From Bacteroidales bacterium (GTDB lineage: Bacteria; Bacteroidota; Bacteroidia; Bacteroidales; WCHB1-69), in contig JAGCRI010000018.1 in assembly GCA_017964755.1 (NCBI GenBank), forward strand, positions 1 through 12,527: 12,527 nt of DNA, in the 5' to 3' direction. Position numbers and translations under genes: made by a program. The notes beneath the pieces were generated by a model. That model worked only from the letters and a program-made list of their open reading frames with translations. It had not been told where the DNA came from and did not search any database. Below, in pieces: positions 1 to 6,164 of the stretch (the first letter of the stretch is position 1; every line of letters begins with the position of its first letter).

Positions 1-178
1 AAATAGCTACGACTGTCAGAGTTATTGTCGCTGCATTTTCCTCAACCGATGAGCAATAAAGCACCGGCTTTGTATAAAAGACAGCTATCAGTCCTGCTAT
101 GAATATCAGCACCGGTATCTGCCCGCGGTGTTTGAACAATATGTTTCCGTTTCTTTCAAATGAATCAACTAATGCCAT
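1..178 (-). CDS. Isoprenylcysteine methyltransferase-like membrane protein, N-terminal fragment
   Basis: Only the first 59 codons lie inside the window; the gene runs off the left edge. It starts at ATG (176-178), 12 bp after the stop of the dehydrogenase gene, so it is probably the last visible gene of a lipid kinase, dehydrogenase, methyltransferase operon. The peptide begins MALVDSFERNGNILFKHRGQ and then enters a hydrophobic segment at about residues 21-35 (IPVLIFIAGLIAVFY), with a second hydrophobic stretch beginning near residue 50. From memory, the pattern FE..GN.LF..RGQ.P at the N-terminus is seen in Bacteroidetes proteins annotated as isoprenylcysteine carboxyl methyltransferase family, which are integral membrane SAM-dependent enzymes. 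The catalytic C-terminal half is outside the window, so the family call rests on the N-terminus alone. An A-rich leader and no Shine-Dalgarno sequence precede the start. Confidence 0.55.
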   Translation of the reverse strand, partial: MALVDSFERNGNILFKHRGQIPVLIFIAGLIAVFYTKPVLYCSSVEENAATITLTVVAI

Positions 179-190
179 TTTCTGATGTTT

Positions 191-1048
191 TTATTTTTCG
201 ATATGCCAATCGACATGATGTTTTTCTAAAAGTTCTTTTGTCATTTTGCGCAGAAGTTCCCGCTGCGGACTATTGACAACGCTTGCTTTCGGCTTTGTCC
301 TTTTGCAGTTTTTGAAACATTCGCCCGACAAATCCTCTGTCTTGTCGCTGAGAGCGAGGTACAGCATCGTGGCAGCGCCCTGTTTCGGGGTTTTTATAAG
401 TGGACGGAAGAATATATCGCACAGAGTGTCAACAACTTTGTTATCCATTCTGATGATGTTTGTGCTCACGATTCCCGGGTCGGCGCAGTTCACATGGATT
501 CCTCGTGCGCGCCACGCCTCGGCAGCGTCCAACGTAAAGTAGAAGAACGCGAGTTTTGAATCGCTATAGACAGTAAACCTGTTAAAATGCTGTGCATCAA
601 CCGGGGTGAAAAGATTTTCCGAAATTTTTCCGTATTTGTATGTCAGCGAAACCATATTGACAATGCGTGTGCCGTTGCCCATAAGAGGCAGCAGCGCGTT
701 GGTGAGCAGATAGTGTCCGAGGTAATTCACACCAACTGTCCGCTCGATGTTTTCGGCTGTCTGCTGCGGGCTATGACAGAGGATGCCTGCGTTGTTCAGC
801 AACAGGTCAATGTGGCTGTATTTCGCTTTTATTTCCTCAACAAACTTCCTTATCTCTTCAAATGAAGCGAGGTCAAGGTGCATGAGTGTTATCTGGGAAC
901 CAAGTTCGGCTTTCAGTTTTTCGTAAACGGGACGCGCTTTTTCCATGACATGGCACGCCATTACAACTTCGTAGCCAGCCTTCGCCACGCTGCGCACCTC
1001 TTCCTGCCCCATTCCGCCACTTGCACCGGTGATTATTGCTAAATTCAT
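191..1048 (-). CDS. Short-chain dehydrogenase/reductase (SDR), retinol dehydrogenase-like
   Basis: This 285-residue protein is a classical SDR, a cytosolic NAD(P)-dependent oxidoreductase with a Rossmann fold. Visible motifs are the nucleotide-binding TGASGGMG (residues 7-14), Asp59 in the LDL that contacts adenine, NNAG (85-88), and a complete catalytic tetrad Asn108, Ser134, Tyr161 and Lys165 (YSDSK), followed by the PG turn (191-192). The order and the M-A-C-H-x-M-E-K-A segment after the second strand resemble the retinol dehydrogenase/WWOX-like subgroup. Members of that subgroup usually have Arg where this protein has His33; that Arg helps select NADPH, so cofactor preference is uncertain. 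The C-terminus carries a basic, Lys-rich tail. The substrate cannot be told from sequence. The gene starts 6 bp after the lipid kinase stop and ends 12 bp before the methyltransferase start, so co-transcription is likely and a lipid-like substrate is possible but unproven. Confidence 0.9.
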   Translation of the reverse strand: MNLAIITGASGGMGQEEVRSVAKAGYEVVMACHVMEKARPVYEKLKAELGSQITLMHLDLASFEEIRKFVEEIKAKYSHIDLLLNNAGILCHSPQQTAENIERTVGVNYLGHYLLTNALLPLMGNGTRIVNMVSLTYKYGKISENLFTPVDAQHFNRFTVYSDSKLAFFYFTLDAAEAWRARGIHVNCADPGIVSTNIIRMDNKVVDTLCDIFFRPLIKTPKQGAATMLYLALSDKTEDLSGECFKNCKRTKPKASVVNSPQRELLRKMTKELLEKHHVDWHIEK

Positions 1049-1054
1049 AATTAT

Positions 1055-1996
1055 TTATTTGAATGATAGTAAATTAATTGAATTGGGGCGCATAGTAACC
1101 CTATAGTCCCCTTCAGGAAGCATTTCTCCCTCAACCTCACATTTTCCGTATGGAGTTGCACTTATCACAAGCGCATTTGTCTTATATACCTCTATCTCGC
1201 TCAATTGTCCGATATGCGTTCCTGAGTATAGTTTTTTCACATTCTTGATAACTTTCGATGGAGCTATCTCTTTTATAACAACCACATCGAAAAGGCCGTC
1301 CGTAGGGTCAGCCATCGGCACCTGCCTCATTCCGTTGCCGTTGTACTCGCAAATGCCGACTGCTATTGTGAATATCTTGTCGCTAACGGAAAAATCAGGG
1401 GAGAATATTGACATTTGCGCCGGTTTGTACGAGAAAAGGACTTTCAGAAGATTGATAAGATACTTTGCAGATGCTAAAAACTTTGTCTTCTGCCCCGCAG
1501 TCTGCTGTATCACCGCAGCATCGAAGCCGAAGCCGGCAATGTTGACGAAGTGGCGGACTGCCGCGGTTTTGTCATTACGAAGCACCTCGACTGTTCCTAC
1601 GTCATGGCGTATGAAATGGGCATCGTACAGCCGGTGCGCTGTGTCAAGGGCGTCCTTGGGATAACAGTGTGTGCGGCACCAGTCGTTGCCCGTACCAAGA
1701 GGGAACGGGATTATGTAAACTTTTGTGGTGTCAATTCCGGAATTGAAAATAGCGGTAACCACCTCGTTCAAAGTGCCGTCTCCGCCTAAAACCATGAAAT
1801 GGCAATTCCCTTCCTTGCACAGTTTCTCAATGGTCGTTTTACATATACCGCTGCTTATCACAATATGACTTTCAAAGCGGATGGATTCCCTTATTAAAAT
1901 GTCCTTTATTGGCTCAGTATAATTTAAACACTTATCTGATAATGCGTTAGGGTTTATTATCAGATGCCATAATTCAGATTTTAGAAAAGCCTTCAC
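1055..1996 (-). CDS. Diacylglycerol kinase family lipid kinase (DagK/YegS type), GTG start
   Basis: This 313-residue protein belongs to the diacylglycerol/sphingosine/YegS-type lipid kinases, which phosphorylate a lipid hydroxyl with ATP at the membrane face. It shows INPN (14-17), the nucleotide-binding GGDGTLNEV (71-79), the phosphate loop GTGND (101-105), GFGFDAAV (155-162), a GNGM plus ADPTDGLFDV stretch (219-238) and a C-terminal VEGE (288-291) in the position where family members have a conserved DGE-like Glu. Length fits the family (about 290-330). The start is GTG (1994-1996): the frame is open upstream only to a TAG at 2030-2032 and contains no ATG before the conserved INPN, and a -7 element at 2038-2045 puts the transcript start close by. 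The exact lipid (diacylglycerol, sphingoid base, undecaprenol-like) cannot be assigned. It heads the three-gene minus-strand run with the SDR and the methyltransferase-like protein. Confidence 0.88.
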   Translation of the reverse strand: MKAFLKSELWHLIINPNALSDKCLNYTEPIKDILIRESIRFESHIVISSGICKTTIEKLCKEGNCHFMVLGGDGTLNEVVTAIFNSGIDTTKVYIIPFPLGTGNDWCRTHCYPKDALDTAHRLYDAHFIRHDVGTVEVLRNDKTAAVRHFVNIAGFGFDAAVIQQTAGQKTKFLASAKYLINLLKVLFSYKPAQMSIFSPDFSVSDKIFTIAVGICEYNGNGMRQVPMADPTDGLFDVVVIKEIAPSKVIKNVKKLYSGTHIGQLSEIEVYKTNALVISATPYGKCEVEGEMLPEGDYRVTMRPNSINLLSFK

Positions 1997-2037
1997 TAAA
2001 TGTTGTTTTTTGAGGGTGAATATGAGTAACTAAACTG

Positions 2038-2045
2038 CAAAAGTA
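2038..2045 (-). promoter_or_regulatory. Bacteroidetes -7 element for the lipid kinase operon
   Basis: Read on the minus strand this is TACTTTTG, a perfect match to TAnnTTTG. It ends 41 bp before the GTG start, which would give a leader of about 35 nt. No TTG or TTTG lies at the expected -33 distance on this strand, so the call depends on the -7 box and its location. Confidence 0.5.
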
Positions 2046-2062
2046 CTATTTTTTAATATTTG

Positions 2063-2097
2063 TTTGAGTCGTGTAGTATCAAATAGTTGTATTTTTG
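2063..2097 (+). promoter_or_regulatory. Bacteroidetes promoter for the hydroxyacid dehydrogenase gene
   Basis: The -7 element is TATTTTTG (2090-2097), a perfect TAnnTTTG. A TTTG at 2063-2066 may serve as the -33 box, but its 23-bp spacing is longer than the roughly 19-21 bp usually quoted. The implied leader is about 45 nt before the ATG at 2148. Confidence 0.5.
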
Positions 2098-2147
2098 CTT
2101 CCGGTTTTTGAGTTCAAAATAAATTTGTCAATCTATAAAAAAAGAAA

Positions 2148-3086
2148 ATGAAAATAGTAGCCGTAGAACCCATTGGAATGACTTCAGAACAAGTCACTTT
2201 TTATGAAAATAAATTTGCGGAAAAAGGCCATGAATTCGTCTGTTTTCCTGACAGGAATGAAAATCCGGAAATCTTGGCACAAAGGATGAAAGATGCTAAC
2301 ATCGTGATTATTTCAAATATCAGATTAGGGAAGGAGGTCATGGCACAATGTGCTGATTTGAAAATGCTTTCAGTGGCATTCACGGGACTTGACCACATAG
2401 ATTTGGAATACTGCCGTGAGCGCGGGATTGAGGTCGTGAATGCGGCGGGGTATGCCACGGAGGCGGTTGCCGAACTGGCTATCGGGCTTGTTTTGGACGT
2501 TTACCGGAAAATCACTGAACTTGACTCCACAACAAGAAATGGCGGCACTCGCAACAACTATCTTGGGAAACAAATTAGTGGCAAATGTGTCGGAATTGTC
2601 GGCACCGGTGCGATAGGATCCAGAACAGCTCAGTTGTTCCAACAGTTTGGTTGTAAGGTTATTGCGTGGAGCAGAACAAAAAAAGATGATGTAATAAATG
2701 CCGGTATTGAATATGTGACTTTAGAAAAGCTGATGGAAGAATCCGACATTATTTCGCTACATGTGCCAATGTGTGCCGAAACAAAGAATCTCATCAGCAG
2801 GGAAAAATTGGCGTTGTGCAAACCTTCAGCGGTCATCATCAATACGGCGCGTGGCGGCGTGATCGACAATGCGGCGTTGGCGGAAATGTTAGCTGACGGG
2901 CGTATTGCCGGAGCTGGCATTGATGTCTTTGAAACAGAGCCGCCGCTTCCCATGACGCATCCTTTGCTCACCGCGCCAAACTGCGTGCTCGCCCCACATG
3001 TGGGCTACGCAACCCGCGAAGCCTTCGACATAAGAATAGGGATAGTGATGGAGAACATTTTCAAATATATTTCCATCCCTAATTGA
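2148..3086 (+). CDS. D-isomer-specific 2-hydroxyacid dehydrogenase
   Basis: This 312-residue protein is a D-2-hydroxyacid dehydrogenase of the SerA/GRHPR/HprA group, which interconverts 2-oxoacids and D-2-hydroxyacids using NAD(P)H in the cytosol. The split catalytic domain surrounds a Rossmann domain with GTGAIG (152-157). The catalytic triad is complete: Arg235 in NTARGG, Glu264 in DVFETEPP and His284 in APHVGYAT. After the second Rossmann strand the sequence is W-S-R (174-176), without the acidic residue typical of strictly NAD-dependent members, so NADPH use is plausible. There is no C-terminal ACT regulatory domain, so it is not a full-length SerA of the long type. Glyoxylate/hydroxypyruvate reductase, phosphoglycerate dehydrogenase and D-lactate dehydrogenase activities remain possible. 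It stands alone on the plus strand, divergent from the lipid kinase and convergent with the DUF5020 gene, whose stop it overlaps by 8 bp. Confidence 0.92.
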   Translation: MKIVAVEPIGMTSEQVTFYENKFAEKGHEFVCFPDRNENPEILAQRMKDANIVIISNIRLGKEVMAQCADLKMLSVAFTGLDHIDLEYCRERGIEVVNAAGYATEAVAELAIGLVLDVYRKITELDSTTRNGGTRNNYLGKQISGKCVGIVGTGAIGSRTAQLFQQFGCKVIAWSRTKKDDVINAGIEYVTLEKLMEESDIISLHVPMCAETKNLISREKLALCKPSAVIINTARGGVIDNAALAEMLADGRIAGAGIDVFETEPPLPMTHPLLTAPNCVLAPHVGYATREAFDIRIGIVMENIFKYISIPN

Positions 3087-3942
3087 TATTCCACTTCAAA
3101 GCTATGGTCGGGGCAAAATATGCCTTCCTGTCGTAGTCGAAAATGTTTTCTGCCTCATCCACTAATCCGGTATAGTTGTTGTAGGTGAACCTGAGTCTGG
3201 AACCTATTGCAAGATAATCTGTCACATTAAACCAAATATATGGTTCTATTGCAAAATGGAACGACCGTTCCCTTTTCAGGCTTTTCACTCCTGTATTGTC
3301 AATCGGATTTTGCCAGAAATCGGCGTACCCCGCAAGAGTGAACCATTTTACCGGTTCATACGAATAGACGAAAGTGAGCTGCCAGCCTTCTCCGCCGCAA
3401 CCGTAGTAATCTTTCAGCTCATAGCGGTTAAGCAACTGAATCTGAAAGAAATATTTGTCGCCGAACCATGAATATGACAAGCCGCCCAAAAGTGCGGTTT
3501 TGATTTCGAAGCCATTGCCGGTCGAGCCCCAGCTGTCGCCTCCGTAGCCCACGCCCGCGTCAAATTCGGTGTGAATCGTCAGTGCTGCGGCCTTGCTTTT
3601 GCCCCAGAAACACCACTCACGCGCAAATTCAAGATAGGTGCCGCCTAACATTTTGTTTTTCAAATTAGAAGCGTTCCCCACTTCCAAATCGACGAAAAAG
3701 TAGGTGCTCCCTATCCTATCGGCACCGCTCCCCTCAATAGTGAAAGTGCTCAACGGCAGGCTCTGCACAAGGCTTGAGTTTTTGCCATAGAGAAGTTCTG
3801 AAAAATTGCCGTGCGCCTGCATATTGACCTGCAAAGTCCGCGTTGGCGCATCCTCCTGCGAGAAAACGGCATTACTTGCTAAAAGTGCAATTGAAACTAT
3901 AGCGATATTTCGCCAAGATTTTATATTTTTATTCATTTTCAT
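3079..3942 (-). CDS. DUF5020/Tsx-like outer membrane beta-barrel protein
   Basis: The mature part resembles the Bacteroidetes DUF5020 family, predicted outer membrane barrels related by fold to the nucleoside channel Tsx; that relation is from memory of the family, not from an alignment. From ATG at 3940-3942 the protein has about 287 residues: a basic start, a hydrophobic signal segment (IAIVSIALLASNAVFS) with likely cleavage just before or after Gln in SQ/ED, then alternating amphipathic strands rich in Tyr, Trp and Phe (for example FFQIQLLN, WQLTFVYSYEP, FHFAIEPYIWF, YLAIGSRLRF) and a final strand ending in ALKWNIN. A second ATG at 3934-3936 is equally possible. The same frame is open to a TTG at 4003-4005, but that codon sits inside the promoter's -7 box, so the upstream extension is not translated. 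The substrate is unknown. Confidence 0.72.
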   Translation of the reverse strand: MKMNKNIKSWRNIAIVSIALLASNAVFSQEDAPTRTLQVNMQAHGNFSELLYGKNSSLVQSLPLSTFTIEGSGADRIGSTYFFVDLEVGNASNLKNKMLGGTYLEFAREWCFWGKSKAAALTIHTEFDAGVGYGGDSWGSTGNGFEIKTALLGGLSYSWFGDKYFFQIQLLNRYELKDYYGCGGEGWQLTFVYSYEPVKWFTLAGYADFWQNPIDNTGVKSLKRERSFHFAIEPYIWFNVTDYLAIGSRLRFTYNNYTGLVDEAENIFDYDRKAYFAPTIALKWNIN

Positions 3943-4002
3943 TATGTATTTGATTGAACATAAGTGAATTGTGTGGGTAAAAATCCTATAAATACCACGC
4001 GG

Positions 4003-4034
4003 CAAAGATACAACTAAAAAATGTTAAAACCAAA
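4003..4034 (-). promoter_or_regulatory. Bacteroidetes promoter for the DUF5020 gene
   Basis: On the minus strand the -33 box TTTG (complement of 4031-4034) is followed after exactly 20 bp by TATCTTTG (complement of 4003-4010), matching TTTG-N20-TAnnTTTG. Transcription would start near 3997, giving a leader of about 55 nt before the ATG at 3942. This excludes the upstream TTG at 4005 as the start. Confidence 0.75.
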
Positions 4035-4037
4035 TTC

Positions 4038-4069
4038 TTTGTAATCTTGACTCCTTTTTATTACTTTTG
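4038..4069 (+). promoter_or_regulatory. Bacteroidetes promoter for the hydrolase-nucleotidase gene
   Basis: TTTG (4038-4041) is followed after exactly 20 bp by TACTTTTG (4062-4069), matching TTTG-N20-TAnnTTTG. The implied start is near 4075, leaving a leader of only about 12 nt before the ATG at 4088. Its -33 box lies 3 bp from the -33 box of the opposing promoter. Confidence 0.75.
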
Positions 4070-4087
4070 CACTTCAAATAAATTTTC

Positions 4088-5170
4088 ATGAAAAATATAC
4101 TTTACATTCACGGATTCGGAAGCAATAAAGATTCTTATACTGGCAACACTCTCAAGAATCTCTTCCCCGATTTCAACTGGTTTTTGGATACTTTTAATCT
4201 TGTTGACACTTGGGGGACTATCCGCCAAATTGAAAAAATAATTTGCGAAAACGATATTGACACTGTTGTATCATCTTCTTTGGGAAGTATCTATAACCTT
4301 TTTATAAAAAAAGATGAAAACACGGAAAAGATTGTCAATAAGATACTTATAAACCCATGCTGCTTCCCGTCTAAAGAGTTGCCGAAGTTTGCGGATCTGC
4401 CTGTGGGGGTGATAGAGATGTGCCGCGCCGTGGAGTTCAATGTCTATTTCTGCCACCGTGACAATACTCCTGACAATATGTTCGGAATTTTTTCAAAAGA
4501 TGACGAACAACTGCATTATCACGACTTTTTTGTAGGAAGATACGGCAACTACGGTGTTGATGGTCAAAACCAATCCACAAATTGCCTTTGGGTTGAAGGC
4601 AAGCATAGCCATCTCGCAGAAGAGGTTCTTTATTCTTCTATAAATCAGGCTATTAATTATTTCGATAATGTAAAAAGAAAAAACGAAGAAAAGGAAACGC
4701 CGGCAAAAAACAAGCAGATAGTTTACATAGATATGGACGGGACTTTGGTGGATTGGAAGAGCGGACAAGAGAGCCTCACCGAATTGGAAAGACTTCAGTA
4801 TCATGGATTTACTGATGCCGTACCGGGGTTATTCAACCGTATGAACCCTATGAACGGCGCCATAGATGCCTGCTATAAATTGTGTGAGAAATACGATGTC
4901 TATATTCTGACCTCGGCGCCGTGGCATAATCTGAGCGCACCAAGCGACAAAATGCGGTGGATCCAGAAATATTTCGGTGTAGGGAAAGAGTCACCGGTAT
5001 ATAAAAAGGTGATTATTTCGCACCATAAGTATCTCAACGAGGGCGCATTTCTGATTGATGACCGCCCGCACAAAAACGGCACCGCCAATTTCAAAGGGGA
5101 ACTTATACATTTCGGTTCGGAAAAATTCCCCAATTGGTCTGTTGTGGTAAAATATCTCATGGAAAAATAA
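4088..5170 (+). CDS. Fusion of a YqiA/UPF0227-type alpha/beta hydrolase with an NT5C-type 5'-nucleotidase
   Basis: The 360-residue protein has two recognisable domains. Residues 1-195 look like the YqiA/YcfP (UPF0227) alpha/beta hydrolases: the HGFGS oxyanion stretch (8-12), a nucleophile elbow SSSLG with Ser64 (the usual first Gly replaced by Ser62), and candidate Asp139 and His173 (EGKH) completing a triad. A charged Lys/Glu-rich linker follows (about 196-209). Residues 210-360 look like the HAD-type 5'(3')-deoxyribonucleotidase family (NT5C): DMDGT (215-219) with nucleophile Asp215 and acid/base Asp217, motif II TSAPW (275-279), a motif III Lys, probably Lys314, and the metal-binding LIDDR (322-326). 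Members of that family dephosphorylate (deoxy)nucleoside monophosphates. Both active sites look intact, so this is probably a bifunctional cytosolic enzyme; the hydrolase substrate is unknown. There is no frameshift or internal stop at the junction. aroC follows after 37 bp and may be co-transcribed. Confidence 0.82.
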   Translation: MKNILYIHGFGSNKDSYTGNTLKNLFPDFNWFLDTFNLVDTWGTIRQIEKIICENDIDTVVSSSLGSIYNLFIKKDENTEKIVNKILINPCCFPSKELPKFADLPVGVIEMCRAVEFNVYFCHRDNTPDNMFGIFSKDDEQLHYHDFFVGRYGNYGVDGQNQSTNCLWVEGKHSHLAEEVLYSSINQAINYFDNVKRKNEEKETPAKNKQIVYIDMDGTLVDWKSGQESLTELERLQYHGFTDAVPGLFNRMNPMNGAIDACYKLCEKYDVYILTSAPWHNLSAPSDKMRWIQKYFGVGKESPVYKKVIISHHKYLNEGAFLIDDRPHKNGTANFKGELIHFGSEKFPNWSVVVKYLMEK

Positions 5171-5207
5171 TGTAAAGGCGCGATGAGCCGTCATCAAAAA
5201 AAAGACA

Positions 5208-6164
5208 ATGTCAAACACATTCGGAACACTTTTCAGAATAATAGATTTCGGTGAGAGCCACGGCTCCGCAGTAGGCGGAATCATTGACGGCTGCCCCGCC
5301 GGCCTTGAACTTGACCTCGATTTTGTAAACAGCGAATTGCAGCGGCGCGCCCCCTCAAGTGACGAATTCTCGACAGCACGCCACGAACCTGATTCCGTCA
5401 AATTCCTTTCCGGTATCAGCAACGGCAGGACACTCGGCACGCCTATCGCCTTCATCATTATGAACCGTGACGTGAAAGATGACGCCAACGCCAACATTCT
5501 GAAGCCGTCACACGCCTCTTTTGTCTATATGGAGAAATACGGCCATGAGGACAACTACGGCTGCGGCAGGGCTTCGGCGCGGCAGACTGTCTGCCGTGTG
5601 GTGGCCGGCGCAATAGCGAAACTCCTTTTGCAACAGTACGACGTTGCTATCGAAAGTTATCTTGCCACTCCGCCGCCGCCGTGTCCGCCAGATGACACTG
5701 TGGGTGCAAAAATCAGCGTGAGAGTTACAGGGCTGCCCACTGGAATCGGAGAACCGGTCTATGACAAGTTGGACGCACGCCTCGCCTACGCAATGCTCTC
5801 CATCAACGCCGCCAAAGGCTTTGAGATTGGCAAGGGCTTCGCCGCCGCCGACATGCTCGGCTCGGAGTACAACGACCGCCAGACTTCAGGTTACCGCTTC
5901 CTCTCCAACAACGATGGCGGCGTGCAGGCCGGTATCAGCAACGGGCAGGAGGTCTGTTTCACGGTGGCTTTCAAGCCAATCCCGACATTGAAGCAAGAGC
6001 AGCAAACCATTGATTTTGAAGGTAATCCTGCAATTTACAAGGGCAGCGACCGCAACGACCGCTGTGTCTATCCCCGCGTCCTTCCTGTTGTGGAAGCGAT
6101 GACCGCCCTTGTACTCGCAGATTTGCTGCTGCAACAGAATGCGAAACAGCTCTGTAAAAATTAA
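5208..6164 (+). CDS. aroC: Chorismate synthase, short divergent form
   Basis: The protein is a chorismate synthase, which converts 5-enolpyruvylshikimate-3-phosphate to chorismate with reduced FMN at the end of the shikimate pathway. GESHG (15-19, His18) and PSHA (His102) hold the two family histidines; SART-like GRASARQT (120-127), LSINAAKG (197-204), ISNG (243-246) and PVVEAM (293-298) are also present. At 318 residues it is about 40 shorter than the usual 355-360: the lobe between IESY (148-151) and DDTVGA (162-167) is replaced by the proline run PPPPCPP (155-161). Several usually conserved residues differ: RHD is RND (Asn283), SARET is SARQT (Gln126), GGGR is GCGR, RRRPG is RRAPS and GGISNG is AGISNG. 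G+C in sampled stretches is about 58% against about 40% in the upstream gene. No promoter-like element lies in the 37-bp gap, so it may be read from the promoter at 4038. Activity is uncertain. Confidence 0.88.
   Translation: MSNTFGTLFRIIDFGESHGSAVGGIIDGCPAGLELDLDFVNSELQRRAPSSDEFSTARHEPDSVKFLSGISNGRTLGTPIAFIIMNRDVKDDANANILKPSHASFVYMEKYGHEDNYGCGRASARQTVCRVVAGAIAKLLLQQYDVAIESYLATPPPPCPPDDTVGAKISVRVTGLPTGIGEPVYDKLDARLAYAMLSINAAKGFEIGKGFAAADMLGSEYNDRQTSGYRFLSNNDGGVQAGISNGQEVCFTVAFKPIPTLKQEQQTIDFEGNPAIYKGSDRNDRCVYPRVLPVVEAMTALVLADLLLQQNAKQLCKN

Noticed and set aside
246..865. Plus-strand open frames of about 90-100 codons opposite the SDR gene
   Set aside because: They lie fully antisense to a gene with complete SDR motifs, show no domain pattern and have no promoter or leader of their own.
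3943..4005. A 21-residue N-terminal extension of the DUF5020 protein starting at TTG (4003-4005)
   Set aside because: The TTG lies inside the -7 promoter element, upstream of the expected transcript start, and the signal peptide begins naturally at the ATG of 3940-3942.
4991..5497. A 168-codon minus-strand frame spanning the nucleotidase end and the aroC start
   Set aside because: It crosses two well-supported genes on the other strand and its translation shows no recognisable motif; the high G+C of aroC favours long chance frames.
5640..5760. A frameshift or assembly gap in aroC explaining its short length
   Set aside because: The reading frame is continuous from GESHG through PVVEAM with family residues directly on both sides of the proline run, so an in-frame loss fits better.
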